Source: CBDCVO01 sp965223085 (GTDB lineage Bacteria; Pseudomonadota; Gammaproteobacteria; Ga0077536). Taken from it: a stretch of DNA of 64,000 nt. A program made the position numbers and the translations under genes. Positions 44,844 through 54,604 of the stretch are shown here, in pieces; within the stretch, counting starts at the first letter, position 1, and each line of letters begins with the position of its first letter. The stretch lies in the NCBI GenBank assembly GCA_965223085.1, contig OZ244981.1:1798001-1862000 (forward strand), written 5' to 3'. Below the pieces are notes generated by a model. That model was not told where the DNA came from, searched no databases, and saw only the letters and a list, made by a program, of their open reading frames with translations.

Positions 44844-44994
44844 GTCCATCTCCCCGATTCCATTGACCATTGTTACCGCGGGAGCTAGCCTAGTTCGGGT
44901 CGGTCGAGGCGGCAGTGGCAAATCGCACAATTCGGTACAAAGGGAAGCCTGTTCATCCGCGCGCTGCCTGCCAGCATACTGCTAGGAGGGCAAC

Positions 44995-45607
44995 ATGAAA
45001 CTTTTCGGTGACGTGCAATCAGGAAACTGCTACAAAATTAAGCTTTTGCTGTCATTGCTAGGGCTTGCTTGCGAATGGGAGCACGTCGACATTCTGGCCG
45101 GCAAAACACGCACCCCAGCGTTCTTAGCACTCAACCCGAACGGTAAAATACCCCTACTGGCGCTCGACGATGGTCGTACGGTTGCAGAGTCGAACGCCAT
45201 ATTGAACTGTCTGGCAGACGGTACGGACTACTTGCCCGCTGACAACTATGCCCATGCCAAAGTGCTGCAATGGCAATTTTTCGAGCAATATAGCCACGAG
45301 CCTTACATTGCGGTTGCTAGGTATATTGGGAAATACCTAGGTTTACCGGAGAGTCGTCGCGCCGAGTACGAATCTAAGCGCGCGGGGGGGGTACGCAGCG
45401 CTTGCGGTAATGGACGCTCAGTTGCTGCGCAGTCCCTACTTAGTCGGCGAGCAATTGACGATCGCTGATATCTCACTTTACGGTTACACCCATGTGGCGC
45501 ACGAAGGTGGTTTTGATTTATCACCTTATGAATTCGTACGGGCTTAGTTGGCACGTATAAAATCGTTGCCACGCTATGTCGGTATGGATGTGGGCGAGGA
45601 TGCTTAA
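44995..45607 (+). pseudogene. Glutathione S-transferase, frameshifted and with a nonsense codon
   Basis: The first part has MKLFGDVQSGNCYKIKLLL, LNPNGKIPLLALDDGR and AESNAIL, a clear GST thioredoxin-like half. At a run of eight G (45384-45391) the frame shifts; the next frame continues YAALAVMDAQLLRSPYLVGE, LTIADISLYGYTHVAHEGGF and then meets TAG 45545-45547 where Trp is expected (TGG to TAG), then LARIKSLPRYVGMD. The insertion could be a homopolymer artefact but the nonsense codon argues for real decay. Confidence 0.85.
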
Positions 45608-45680
45608 GTCCACAGTCTGCTAATAGAAAATTATCTGGGCACATGTGACGCGTGACGGGGCGTCTCGGGAGGAGATAAAC

Positions 45681-46667
45681 ATGAGTGCAGCGATCGACGA
45701 TCGACGTTTGCGTCGCATCCTGATACCAGAGACCGGATCAGATAAGTATTGGCGCGCAACCTTCGCCCGCCTCCGTGCTGGGGATGCCACGTTAACGCGC
45801 AAGTCGGCAGGCGAGGAGGCGATCTCGGCGATCCAACGTTTGCTTGTTTTTCTAGGCTATTCGACCACATCGCGGGGCGCCTTCGTGGTTGATGGCGATT
45901 TTGGTCGCGGTACAAATCGTGCCGTGGCGCAATTCCAATTTGAGCATGGGCTGACACGCACAGTGAAGCGTAGCACGCTGTGTTACAAGTGCTCCTATCA
46001 CAACGCCCACAGGCGTTTGCATTACATTCCGGATACGCGCCTGACCGTGGCAACACTCAATGCGATGGCAGAGGTTGCCCTCGCGAACATCGATACGCGC
46101 GAAGTCCTGTGCGGTAATTTCGAGGAAGCCTTGCGACATATCAATGATCTGCACGCGGGACGGGGGATGACGTGCCGGAAAATCTTAGCGCGTTACGGCC
46201 GCTTCGTGCATGCTGCGAGCAAGCGCATCAAAGATGAGCACGGCGTCGATGTGCGGCCGGAGTGGATGCTTGCCATCATCCGCCAAGAGACGGGTGGCGT
46301 AGTGAGACCACGATTCGAGCAACACAAGCTCACGGCTTATAATCGTCGCTACCCGAAAGCAAATTTTGTGGAGCTGCGTTATCGTGCTATGAGTCAAGGC
46401 TTAGGCCAAGTTCTTGGAGCAAATTACAAACGGGTCGGTGCGGAGTCGGCGCGCGCAATGTACGCCAGTCCGATCGGTGATCAAGTGCTGTTTGTCGGGC
46501 GCTTTTTAGCCTCAGCACCGAAATCTGTGCGCAATGTCGTAGGCAAAGCCCGACCTACGGAGTCTCATTTTCGCCGCTTGGCGCGTCACTACAATGGTCC
46601 CAAATATGCCGATCATCACTACCATGAACGGATCGCGCGTTGGTTTCGAGAGTTCCGAGCGTTGTAG
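45681..46667 (+). CDS. Peptidoglycan-binding / N-acetylmuramidase protein
   Basis: A 328-residue protein. Residues about 45-105 look like a PG_binding_1 domain (IQRLLVFLGY, VDGDFGRGTNRAVAQFQ). The C-terminal 180 residues resemble the DUF3380 N-acetylmuramidase domain: WMLAIIRQETGG with the probable catalytic Glu, then FEQHKLTAYN, SQGLGQVLGANY and HYNGPKYADHHYHERIARWF. Between them lies a CYKCSYHNAH segment of unknown role. I start at ATG 45681, with ggaggag before it. There is no signal peptide, so export, a holin, or cell lysis would be needed to reach its target. No other phage genes are near. Confidence 0.8.
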   Translation: MSAAIDDRRLRRILIPETGSDKYWRATFARLRAGDATLTRKSAGEEAISAIQRLLVFLGYSTTSRGAFVVDGDFGRGTNRAVAQFQFEHGLTRTVKRSTLCYKCSYHNAHRRLHYIPDTRLTVATLNAMAEVALANIDTREVLCGNFEEALRHINDLHAGRGMTCRKILARYGRFVHAASKRIKDEHGVDVRPEWMLAIIRQETGGVVRPRFEQHKLTAYNRRYPKANFVELRYRAMSQGLGQVLGANYKRVGAESARAMYASPIGDQVLFVGRFLASAPKSVRNVVGKARPTESHFRRLARHYNGPKYADHHYHERIARWFREFRAL

Positions 46668-46823
46668 AGCTAAGGGTCGCATGAACGTGGATTTATGCTC
46701 CTACTGGCGCGTGAGCAAATGAGCGGGGGGAAAGAATTCGCGCGCGTCGTTCATGCTGCGGCGGCGGCTGGACTCGACCTCGACGATCCCGCGGGCGTGG
46801 CGCAATCTCCGGGCTGATGAAGC

Positions 46824-48179
46824 ATGGCTCATGAAACCATGGCCCTCGTGGGCTTCCTGCAAGCGCAAAATTGTTCCAATTATCCGGGTTCCTGGCGTCA
46901 TCCCGACGCCGATCCCAATTTCTTAACGGCGAATTACTACCAACACATTGCCAAGGTTTTGGAAGCGGGCAAAGTACACCTGCTGTTTTTCGATGATCGC
47001 TTGGCGATGCCCGATATTTTTGGCGCTGATCACGCTGCCGCGATCGAGCACGGCGTGCGTGTTGTAAAATTGGATCCGATTCCGATTCTGGCCTCCATCA
47101 GTGCGGTTACTAAGCGCATCGGTCTCGGCGGCACGCTATCGACTAGTTATTTCGAGCCCTTTCATATTGCCCGCCAGTTCGCCACCCTTGACCACATGAG
47201 CGCCGGGCGCGCCGCATGGAATGTGGTGACATCGCTGAACGCTTCCGAAGCGTTGAACATGGGCCGCAGTGCTTCGATCCAACACGACACGCGATATGAC
47301 CGTTCGGATGAGTTTATGCAAATCGTGCTTGGTCACTGGGACGCGTGGGACCGAGATGCTTTGATCCTCGATCGACAACGTGGGCGCTTTGCTGACCCGA
47401 CGAAGGTGCACCGACTCGATCACAAAGGTCAATATTTTCAGTCGCGCGGACCATTTACCGTGCCGCAAACGCCACAGTCGCATCCGGTCGTGATCCAAGC
47501 GGGACAAAGCGGGCGGGGACGTGAATTTGCGGTGCGGTGGGGTGAAGTTATTTTTGCGATTTTCCCGCACCTTGAGTTTGGTCAGCGGGTTTGCATGGAA
47601 ATGGCCGCGGAAGCCGAGCGCCAAGGACGGGAACGCGATTCGTTTCGAATTGCGACCTTGGCCTATCCAATTGCCGCGGCTACCCAGGACGAAGCGGAAG
47701 ATAAAGCTGCGCTCATAGAGCAGCTCGCAAAGCCGATCGACAGCTTGGCTTTGTTGTCCGAAGTGCTCAATTTTGACTTCGCGTCAAAAGCTCACGACGA
47801 AGTGTTCAGCGATGATGAGCTTGCTAATCTCAGTGGCCTACTGGCAGTGCGCGATCGGGTATTAAGTTTGTCTGGCAAGAAAAACCCAACGGTTGCTGAC
47901 TTTATCAAGTACAGTGCCCGCGGCACGATCAAAGAAGCGCCGAACTTTATCGGCACCGGTGCACAGATTGCCGATAGGCTAGAGCAATGGTTTATCGAAG
48001 GCGCGTGCGACGGCTTCGTGATCGGCGCAAGCCACATCCCGGGAACCTACGAAGATTTCGTGCGCTTTGTGATCCCCGAATTGCAAAAGCGTCGCCTTCA
48101 TCACGCGGATTACCCCGCGGCAACCTTGCGTGAAAATTTAGGTTTCGCAGGATACCGTCAAGCGAAACGCGGTGTTTAG
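46824..48179 (+). CDS. NtaA/SnaA/DszA-type flavin monooxygenase
   Basis: A 451-residue luciferase-like monooxygenase of the nitrilotriacetate/dibenzothiophene-sulfone type. Family blocks are WRHPDADPNFLTANYYQHIAK, KRIGLGGTLSTSYFEPFHIARQFATLDHMS (in sequence), GRAAWNVVTS and GQSGRGREFAVRWGE. These enzymes use FMNH2 from a separate reductase and oxidise sulfur- or nitrogen-containing organics. Substrate unknown; no partner reductase is next to it. A second LLM gene follows. Confidence 0.93.
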   Translation: MAHETMALVGFLQAQNCSNYPGSWRHPDADPNFLTANYYQHIAKVLEAGKVHLLFFDDRLAMPDIFGADHAAAIEHGVRVVKLDPIPILASISAVTKRIGLGGTLSTSYFEPFHIARQFATLDHMSAGRAAWNVVTSLNASEALNMGRSASIQHDTRYDRSDEFMQIVLGHWDAWDRDALILDRQRGRFADPTKVHRLDHKGQYFQSRGPFTVPQTPQSHPVVIQAGQSGRGREFAVRWGEVIFAIFPHLEFGQRVCMEMAAEAERQGRERDSFRIATLAYPIAAATQDEAEDKAALIEQLAKPIDSLALLSEVLNFDFASKAHDEVFSDDELANLSGLLAVRDRVLSLSGKKNPTVADFIKYSARGTIKEAPNFIGTGAQIADRLEQWFIEGACDGFVIGASHIPGTYEDFVRFVIPELQKRRLHHADYPAATLRENLGFAGYRQAKRGV

Positions 48180-48392
48180 GCTGGTGCCGGTGGAAAATTG
48201 TTGCCTCGCCCACCGAAGCTCGCAGTAATGTCTGAATAGCGCCCCGGGCGCGCAACTACGATTCATCGCGGACGCCGTTATACTATTGAAAGCCGGCCGG
48301 CATAAACGCGACCACGGCCGCGGTGATAGATTTTCGCACGTTTGCCGTGCCGATCCAGACGTTATCGTAAGAATGTTAGGGAGATCAGTATC

Positions 48393-49538
48393 ATGCGAGT
48401 AGGTGCCACCCTATTTAATCAGAACTACAGCGATTGGGATCGTTATGAGGCGGAGGAGCGTGGTGAGCATGTCGCCGCGACACCGCCAAAATCGGATCGC
48501 GAAGTTTTTAGTGAAGAAATCAATATTGCGCGAATTGCCGACGAGACGGGCTTCGACACCGTTTGGACGATAGAACATCATTTCACACCATACACGATGG
48601 TGACCAATCCATTGCAATATTTGACCTATATCGCTGGCATCACGCAACGCGTGGATGTCGCCACGATGGTGGTTGTATTGCCTTGGCATAATCCAGTGCG
48701 GGTGGCGGAAGACGTCAATATGCTGGATTCTTTTCTCGGTCCTAAGCGCGATATTTTCTGCGGCGTCGGCCGTGGACTCGGTCGTCGCGAATACGAAGGC
48801 TTAGGTATCGATCAAGCCGAAGCCCGCGGTCGATTCGACGAATCGTTGCATGTGTTGCGCCAGCTACTCTCCACCGGTCACTGTGATTTTGAGGGCGAGC
48901 ACTATTCGATCAAGGGGCTGCGCTTGCGTCCGCAGCTGGAACACGATTTAAGCGAAAACCTTTGGTGCGCCGGTGGCACTAATGAGACGGTGGAGATCAT
49001 TGCAAAACACGATATTCGCCCGCTCGTGGTTCCGACCCAGAGTCTAGGCTTATCGCTGGAGACCGCGCATCGCTATGCAAAACTGCGTGCAGAATCTGGC
49101 TTTGCACCGACGCGTACGAGACTCGCGTTGTGGACCTACCTCGCCGCTAGCGAGAAAGAAGCCCAACAAGGTGCTGAACGCTACATGATCGAATACGCTG
49201 ACTCAGCCTTACGACACTACGAATTACGCGGTAGCCATCTCGGTAAAATAAAGGGTTATGAGGCCTACGGCGAGGCTCAGAAAATGCTCTCGAAAGATCC
49301 GACACCGTTCCTGCGCGGCTTCTACAACGAGCACCCCTGGGGTACGCCGGAGCAGGTTATCGCGCGTGCTTCTGAGCTTGCGCACGATTTTGGCGCCGAG
49401 GAAATCACCTTTATCTTTAAGTACGGTAGCATGCCTATCGAGCTTGCAGAGAAAAGCATGCGCTTGTTTGCGAAAGAGGTGATGCCGACGTTGCAGGCAC
49501 TGAAAACAAAACCCCTCGAGCTGCCTCGGGCCGCATAA
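48393..49538 (+). CDS. LLM-class flavin-dependent oxidoreductase
   Basis: A 381-residue luciferase-like protein starting at MRVGATLFNQNY (gggag site before ATG 48393; a longer frame from 48342 is unlikely). EINIARIADETGFDTVWTIEHHFTPY, VVVLPWHNPVRVAEDVNMLDSF and FCGVGRGLGRREYEGLGI are typical. It differs clearly from the previous NtaA-type gene, so the pair is not a recent duplication. Substrate unknown. Confidence 0.93.
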   Translation: MRVGATLFNQNYSDWDRYEAEERGEHVAATPPKSDREVFSEEINIARIADETGFDTVWTIEHHFTPYTMVTNPLQYLTYIAGITQRVDVATMVVVLPWHNPVRVAEDVNMLDSFLGPKRDIFCGVGRGLGRREYEGLGIDQAEARGRFDESLHVLRQLLSTGHCDFEGEHYSIKGLRLRPQLEHDLSENLWCAGGTNETVEIIAKHDIRPLVVPTQSLGLSLETAHRYAKLRAESGFAPTRTRLALWTYLAASEKEAQQGAERYMIEYADSALRHYELRGSHLGKIKGYEAYGEAQKMLSKDPTPFLRGFYNEHPWGTPEQVIARASELAHDFGAEEITFIFKYGSMPIELAEKSMRLFAKEVMPTLQALKTKPLELPRAA

Positions 49539-49702
49539 GCGTTTACCTGGCGTACGGTCGGATCCTAATCGACATGTGACCGCCCGCGAACGTTTTCCCT
49601 AACCCGGTTGCACTAAGTGCACAAGGTTTGATCACGATCATAGCGGGCTTGACTCGGTATCCAATCGTGCAAACTCCAGCGGGTTAACTGAACCTCGGTA
49701 CT

Positions 49703-49735
49703 GTCATCCCGGGCTTGATCTGGGACTGGGATGAC
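49703..49735. repeat. Inverted repeat upstream of the MscS-like gene
   Basis: GTCATCCC (49703-49710) and GGGATGAC (49728-49735) are perfect inverted arms with a GC-rich centre that can extend the pairing. This wording is a common short intergenic repeat in proteobacteria. A second palindrome, TGCACT-A-AGTGCA, is at 49609-49621. They lie in the 271-base gap before the channel operon. Confidence 0.5.
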
Positions 49736-49809
49736 CGCATCGAGATCGTAGCGCAGTGAGCATCTGTGTATGCTGCGTGCATACGGCGCGATGGTGGGAG
49801 GAAGAAATC

Positions 49810-50649
49810 ATGGCGGCTGAATCAACTTGGCTGGAACCACTCCTGGTTACCTATCAGCAATTCACCAAGACGGTGTTGGCGTATTTGCCAACCTTGATCG
49901 CCGCGATGATTGTATTCATCGTTGGTGTGGTTATTGCATGGGGTCTAAAGCGCGTCGTCATTAAAATAAGTCGCGCCGCGAATGCGCTGCTACGCCGCTT
50001 CACTCGACACGGTGGTGACGCACTGGCACGGTTGCCTTGGCCACTCGCTACGATTATTGGAAATCTCGTATTTTGGTTGGCGGTTGTTTTTTTTCTCGCG
50101 GTGTGCGCCCATATTCTTGGCCTCCCGGGATTGGCAGCGTGGGTGGGGGCGGTTGTCGGCGCGCTGCCGCGCATTCTGGTCGCGCTCATCATCGTTTTCG
50201 CTGGATATAACTTTGCGGTGCTTGCACGCGATGCCATTAGCCGGTTCGGTACCCACGAGAATACCCACGGGCGAAGTCTGTTAGCGCGCACCGCGTTCGC
50301 ATTGATTAATCTCATTGCGGTGCTCGTTGCGATGGAGCAGCTCGGTATTGACGTGTCGCTGTTGCAGTCCATGATCTTGTTGATTACGGCGGCCGCCTTG
50401 GGCGGGATCGCGTTTGCGTTCGGACTCGGGGCGCGCCACTCAGTTGATAATATTATCGCCGGCTATTACGTACGCAAAACTTATAGTGCCGGCGAGCGGG
50501 TTAAAATCGGAGAATTGGAAGGCGTCATTTTGGAGCTGACCCCCGCCGCTGTCGTCGTCGACGCCCGCGATGGACGAGCCCTTATCCCAGCACGTTTATT
50601 CCAGCGTGACGTTTCGATTTTGCTCGACGAGGAGGACGGGGCACCATGA
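49810..50649 (+). CDS. Mechanosensitive-channel-like membrane protein (MscS-related)
   Basis: A 279-residue protein starting at MAAESTWLEPL (gaggaag site). Four to five hydrophobic helices include the conserved TM-helix repeats YLPTLIAAMIVFIVGVVIAW and LPRILVALIIVFAGYNFAVL. The pore-lining-like helix LITAAALGGIAFAFGLGARHSVDNIIAGYYVRK is followed by a short beta domain (GERVKIGELEGVI). It lacks the full C-terminal cage of MscS. Its stop overlaps the next gene by 4 bases. It opens a three-gene operon with two MgtE-type proteins, suggesting a link to ion or magnesium balance. Confidence 0.88.
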   Translation: MAAESTWLEPLLVTYQQFTKTVLAYLPTLIAAMIVFIVGVVIAWGLKRVVIKISRAANALLRRFTRHGGDALARLPWPLATIIGNLVFWLAVVFFLAVCAHILGLPGLAAWVGAVVGALPRILVALIIVFAGYNFAVLARDAISRFGTHENTHGRSLLARTAFALINLIAVLVAMEQLGIDVSLLQSMILLITAAALGGIAFAFGLGARHSVDNIIAGYYVRKTYSAGERVKIGELEGVILELTPAAVVVDARDGRALIPARLFQRDVSILLDEEDGAP

Positions 50650-51464
50650 CTAGCGCGCTAATTGACCGCTACTTGGACAGCTATCCCAAAGAAGCGGCAA
50701 CCGTCATCGCCGCGGAAGCGCCAGCTAACGCCGCCCATTTCATCACGCAACTCGATACGGCGCGGCGTGCAAATATTCTCATGCATGTGCTGCCCTTGGT
50801 CGCGCAAGCATATTTGATTCATGACACGCCCGCGCGGGTTGGCGATGCTTTGAACCTACTGAGACCGATGGATATTGCACGCCTGCTGCAAAACCTGACG
50901 GCGGCCGAACGCGCACCACTGTTGGCGTGCTTATCACCTGAGAAGCGCGCCAGCGTTCGACATCAACTGCGGTATCCACGCGGCAGCGTCGGCTCCATTC
51001 TCATCGTTCCGGCACCAGCGGCCCGCGAAAGTGCAACTGTGAAGCAAGCCAAAGGCTTAGTCCGACGCCTGGCCAGCAGCGAGGCGGTGATCCTGACGGT
51101 GTTAGACCAAGATATGCGCCCGGTGGGACAACTAGATTTCGGTCAACTGCTGCGTTTGCGCGGCCGCGAACCGATCGCCGTGCACATGCAGCGCGTGCCG
51201 CACCGTTTCCACGCACGCGCGGATCTACACACCGTAGCGAGCCACGAAGCTTGGGCCGCAGCGGACTATCTGCCCGCAGTCGGACCAGAGGAAGTCTTCG
51301 TGGGCTTGATATCGAAAGCGCGTTTGTTTAACGAATTAGCCGACCCGCGCGCCGCGGTGCGCGAAGATGGCCGGATGCTCGCCGCAGCGCTTGAATTCGC
51401 AGACATGATGTGGAATCCCGCTGCTGAATGGCTGAGCCGCGTGACTGCGAGTGGGCGTCCATGA
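50646..51464 (+). CDS. Soluble MgtE N-domain-like protein
   Basis: A 272-residue protein without membrane segments. The first 110 residues have the helical repeats of the MgtE N domain (MDIARLLQNLTAAERAPLLACL, SPEKRASVRHQLRYPRGSVGSIL), and the rest resembles a degenerate CBS pair (ATVKQAKGLVRRL, ILTVLDQDMRPVGQLDFGQLL). It is therefore like the cytosolic, magnesium-sensing half of MgtE without the transporter. It overlaps the upstream channel gene (ATGA) and the downstream full mgtE (ATGA). It could be a regulatory partner of either protein. Confidence 0.8.
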   Translation: MTSALIDRYLDSYPKEAATVIAAEAPANAAHFITQLDTARRANILMHVLPLVAQAYLIHDTPARVGDALNLLRPMDIARLLQNLTAAERAPLLACLSPEKRASVRHQLRYPRGSVGSILIVPAPAARESATVKQAKGLVRRLASSEAVILTVLDQDMRPVGQLDFGQLLRLRGREPIAVHMQRVPHRFHARADLHTVASHEAWAAADYLPAVGPEEVFVGLISKARLFNELADPRAAVREDGRMLAAALEFADMMWNPAAEWLSRVTASGRP

Positions 51465-52786
51465 GTGCCCACAATGTTAGTGCTGTCGAGCAGCGGTTGC
51501 ATCGACAGTTCATTAGTCAACGTCCCTACGAAGCGGCTGATCTGCTCGACGAACTCGATCTCGATGAAGTCGCCGCAATACTTACGGACGTCGACGAATC
51601 ACTGCTTGCGCCGGTGGTGGAAAATGTCGCCCCAGCTACTTGGGCGGGACTTGCTAAATTCTTAGGTACGGACGCTAGCGCGCGTATTCTCGAGCTCGTC
51701 AATCCCGCCCGCGCAGCGGCTCATTTGCGGGTAATGGATGAGCAAACTCGCGAACAGTTGCTGTTGGCGGTCAATGAGAATCAGCGTGCGGACGTGCGCT
51801 TGCTTCTAGATTGCCCAGCGGATTCGGCCGGCGCAGTGATGGATCCCCGGGTAGTGCATCTGCGGCCACATATGACCGTCGCTCAAGCAATCGAACGTCT
51901 GCGGGTGCAGCAGCACGATAAACGGATCGGGGCCGCGCGCCGCGTTATGTTTGTGGTGGATGCCGAGCGGCGTTTGCAAGGTATCGTCGCTATTCAGGAC
52001 CTGGCCCTGGCAGAGCCGGAGCAATCGGTGCGAGATTACATGCAGGCCGTACCCGCGCTAGTTGCGATCACTGCTGGCAAGGCCGACATTGTCGCGCAAC
52101 TGGAAAAACATCGCTTGTCGAGCCTGCCAGTCGTCGATGCGCAGGGGCATTTGGTCGGTGTCGTGCGCTATGAGGAACTCGTCTCGGCCGCCAAGGAAGA
52201 CGCCTCGGCCGATCTGCAGGCGATGTTCGGTGCGAGCCGTGACGAGAAGGCGTTATCTCCACCCTTGTTCGCGGTGCGTAAACGCCTACCTTGGTTGCAA
52301 ATAAATCTGTTGACGGCGTTTGTGGCCGCGAGTGTCGTAAGCGTATTCGAGGATACGATCGCCAAGTACACTGCATTAGCGGTCTTGCTACCGGTAGTCG
52401 CGGGCCAATCGGGTAACACCGGCGCACAAGCACTCGCCGTGATAATACGCGGTTTGGCACTGCGCGAGATTTCGATCGCCCACTGGCGCCGTACCGTGTT
52501 CAAGGAAGCAAGCGTTGGTTTGATCAACGGTCTCGCGGTCGCGGCGACCACCGCACTTGGGGTGTTCCTATGGAGTCGGTCGCTGGGGTTGACGCTAGTT
52601 ATAGGAACTTCGATGGTCATCAGCATGGTGATCGCCGGTGTGGCCGGTGCGGGTATTCCCCTGATGTTAACCCGTCTGGGCCAGGATCCAGCGCAATCAT
52701 CTTCCATAGTCTTAACGACCGTTACTGATATCGCTGGGTTTTTCAGTTTTCTTGGCATCGCAACGCTTTTCATTACGCTGTTGTGA
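51461..52786 (+). CDS. mgtE: Magnesium transporter MgtE
   Basis: A 441-residue MgtE. The N domain (RPYEAADLLDELDLDEVAAIL) is followed by two CBS domains (VVHLRPHMTVAQAIERLR; LSSLPVVDAQGHLVGVVRYEELV) and five membrane helices with LPVVAGQSGNTGAQALAVIIRGLAL in blocks. The pore aspartate is in VLTTVTDIAGFF near the C-terminus. CBS and N domains close the channel when cytosolic magnesium is high. Start ATG 51461 overlaps the stop of the previous gene; a longer frame from 51428 is unlikely. Confidence 0.95.
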   Translation: MSAHNVSAVEQRLHRQFISQRPYEAADLLDELDLDEVAAILTDVDESLLAPVVENVAPATWAGLAKFLGTDASARILELVNPARAAAHLRVMDEQTREQLLLAVNENQRADVRLLLDCPADSAGAVMDPRVVHLRPHMTVAQAIERLRVQQHDKRIGAARRVMFVVDAERRLQGIVAIQDLALAEPEQSVRDYMQAVPALVAITAGKADIVAQLEKHRLSSLPVVDAQGHLVGVVRYEELVSAAKEDASADLQAMFGASRDEKALSPPLFAVRKRLPWLQINLLTAFVAASVVSVFEDTIAKYTALAVLLPVVAGQSGNTGAQALAVIIRGLALREISIAHWRRTVFKEASVGLINGLAVAATTALGVFLWSRSLGLTLVIGTSMVISMVIAGVAGAGIPLMLTRLGQDPAQSSSIVLTTVTDIAGFFSFLGIATLFITLL

Positions 52787-52817
52787 GCGCCAACGGCAGC
52801 GTTCGGCGCGGGGTAGA

Positions 52818-53479
52818 CTAATTCGTGTCGGCCTTATCGCCGCTCGAATTTGAATGATCAAACAGCACTTGTTGTAAACTGCGCGTGTTTTTGCCTGCTC
52901 GGCAGCGCATCGCTTTCTGAAAGAACATATTGTTTGGTACGCGAATGCGAACGCTGTCGAATTCCTCATTCGTTTCGCCCACCGGTCTCAAGGTGGTGAA
53001 CAGCATGGAAATATCGATCACGCGCCCGCGAATACCGGGCTTGGCAGGATCGATCGTTGCAGGCTCGGGCAGTTCGATTTCATCACCTACTCGTAACAGT
53101 GCGTAAATGACGAGAAACAACGCGCACAAGGAGTTACTCAAAATGCTCCACTGCGCTACGAAGCCAACCGCAATCAATACCAGAACGGCAGAAATCGCGG
53201 TCCAAACGCTGATTAAGGAACACCCAGCGTGTGTAGGACGATCAACACGGCGAATATAAAGCTCAGCCAACGCACCGATCCGCGCAATACGACGGTCGCT
53301 TGCTCACTCATATAGCCGCGTTGTTCGATGCTGTTGACGACGCGCCGGAGGAGTAGGTAGGTGACTAGCGTGAACAGGACGATCAACGATACTCGCATGA
53401 ACAGCATTGTGCTAACTGTCATTTGCGTCACGGCCTCCATTGCATGGTTGAACGACGAAAATCCCTTGCCATCGTCCAC
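52818..53479 (-). pseudogene. Small MscS-family channel, frameshifted
   Basis: The first part (from 53479) has two membrane helices: MLFMRVSLIVLFTLVTYLLL and VRWLSFIFAVLIVLHTLGVP. It stops at 53213-53215, but the next frame continues ISVWTAISAVLVLIAVGFVAQWS, then RVGDEIELPEPATIDPAKPG, GRVIDISMLFTTLR and VRIRVPNNMFFQKA, the MscS pore and beta domain. One base is missing near 53213-53222. The joined protein would have about 219 residues. It faces the MgtE operon on the other strand. Confidence 0.82.
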
Positions 53480-53490
53480 GTGTCACGAGC

Positions 53491-53515
53491 GCAGCAAGCG
53501 CCTCGCGCAATATCT
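53491..53515 (+). repeat. Right-arm copy of the dispersed palindromic repeat
   Basis: Matches 17117-17141 with three differences (GCAGCAAGCGCCTCGCGCAATATCT). It lies in the 48-base gap between the fbp stop and the start of the broken MscS gene. No left arm recognised. Confidence 0.65.
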
Positions 53516-53527
53516 AGGTCAGGTGAC

Positions 53528-54526
53528 TTACATGCAGCGTAGAAGATCGGCGACGTCGCTCGGGCTGCCAAGTGCGACCGGCACGCGTTGGTGCAGTGCT
53601 TGTGGCTGTACGTCTAAGATATCCTGTGCGCCGGTCGTTGCTGATCCTCCGGCCGCCGTGATCAGCATAGCCATCGGGTTCGCTTCGTACATGAGCCGCA
53701 GCTTACCGTGGGGCGCGTGGGTAGTCGGGGGGTAGAGAAAAATCCCGCCTTTGAGCAATACGCGGTGCACGTCGGCGACCATCGCACCGGCGTAACGGCT
53801 GGCGTAACCGGCAGCGCGACATCGTTGTAGATAATGCTGATATCCTACGGGAAAACTGTTGATATTTGCTTCGTTGACAGAATAGGTTTGACCACGCTCC
53901 GGAATCCGTAGATCTTGGGCTACACGAATGAACGCACCGACGGCCGGGTCCAACACAAACATATCCACGCCGTTACCCGTCGTGAGCACGAAAATCGTAG
54001 AAGACCCGTAAAGTACATAGCCGGCCGCGATCTGAACGTGTCCGGGCTGTAAGTGCACCGTATCATCTGCAGTCATTTCAAAGATCGAAAAAATGGTACC
54101 CACTCCGCCGCCGACGTCGAGGTTGGAGGAGCCATCCAGCGGGTCAAAATAAATCGCATAACGTTTATCTGTGTCACGTTCCGTATCGACGAGCAGTAAC
54201 TCATCGTTTTCCTCTGAACCAATTACCGCGACGCCTTGCCGTGACCGTAACAGACGGCTCAACACATTGTTCGCGATGACGTCTAGCTTTTGCTGCTGTT
54301 CTCCTTGAACATTTTCAAGCCCGATGGCGCCGAGCACATCATCCAGGCGCGCACGTTTTAGTTTTGCGGAAATTGTTTTCGCTGCAATCGAGAGTGCCGA
54401 AATGATCCAAGACAGTGTGCCGTTAGCCCATGGATGGTTGCGCCGGTCGGCCAAAATATGACTTTGCAAAGTGACCAGTGAATCCTCAGGGAGCAGTGGG
54501 ATCACCTTAGGGTCGGGTAATGTCAT
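53528..54526 (-). CDS. fbp: Fructose-1,6-bisphosphatase class I
   Basis: A 332-residue class I FBPase that hydrolyses fructose-1,6-bisphosphate in gluconeogenesis. The metal and substrate motif is FDPLDGSSNLDVGGGVGTIF in two blocks; GSEENDELLLVD precedes it, and RYAGAMVADVHRVLLKGGIFLYP is the C-terminal signature. Length is standard. The 150-base upstream region contains a strong inverted repeat shared with the divergent DUF2238 gene. Confidence 0.97.
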   Translation of the reverse strand: MTLPDPKVIPLLPEDSLVTLQSHILADRRNHPWANGTLSWIISALSIAAKTISAKLKRARLDDVLGAIGLENVQGEQQQKLDVIANNVLSRLLRSRQGVAVIGSEENDELLLVDTERDTDKRYAIYFDPLDGSSNLDVGGGVGTIFSIFEMTADDTVHLQPGHVQIAAGYVLYGSSTIFVLTTGNGVDMFVLDPAVGAFIRVAQDLRIPERGQTYSVNEANINSFPVGYQHYLQRCRAAGYASRYAGAMVADVHRVLLKGGIFLYPPTTHAPHGKLRLMYEANPMAMLITAAGGSATTGAQDILDVQPQALHQRVPVALGSPSDVADLLRCM

Positions 54527-54604
54527 ACGATCAGATCCTGTGTAATTGGGTGCGAATAGCGGTGTTGTGTCTGTAACGATGATGGAGGCTCGCGACTGAG
54601 CACG

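Noticed and set aside
45681..46667. Prophage endolysin region
   Set aside because: No holin, tail, capsid, integrase or attachment-site repeats near; the muramidase stands alone.
46824..49538. Recent duplication of two LLM monooxygenase genes
   Set aside because: The two proteins belong to different subgroups (NtaA-type and another LLM type), with unlike N-termini and lengths.
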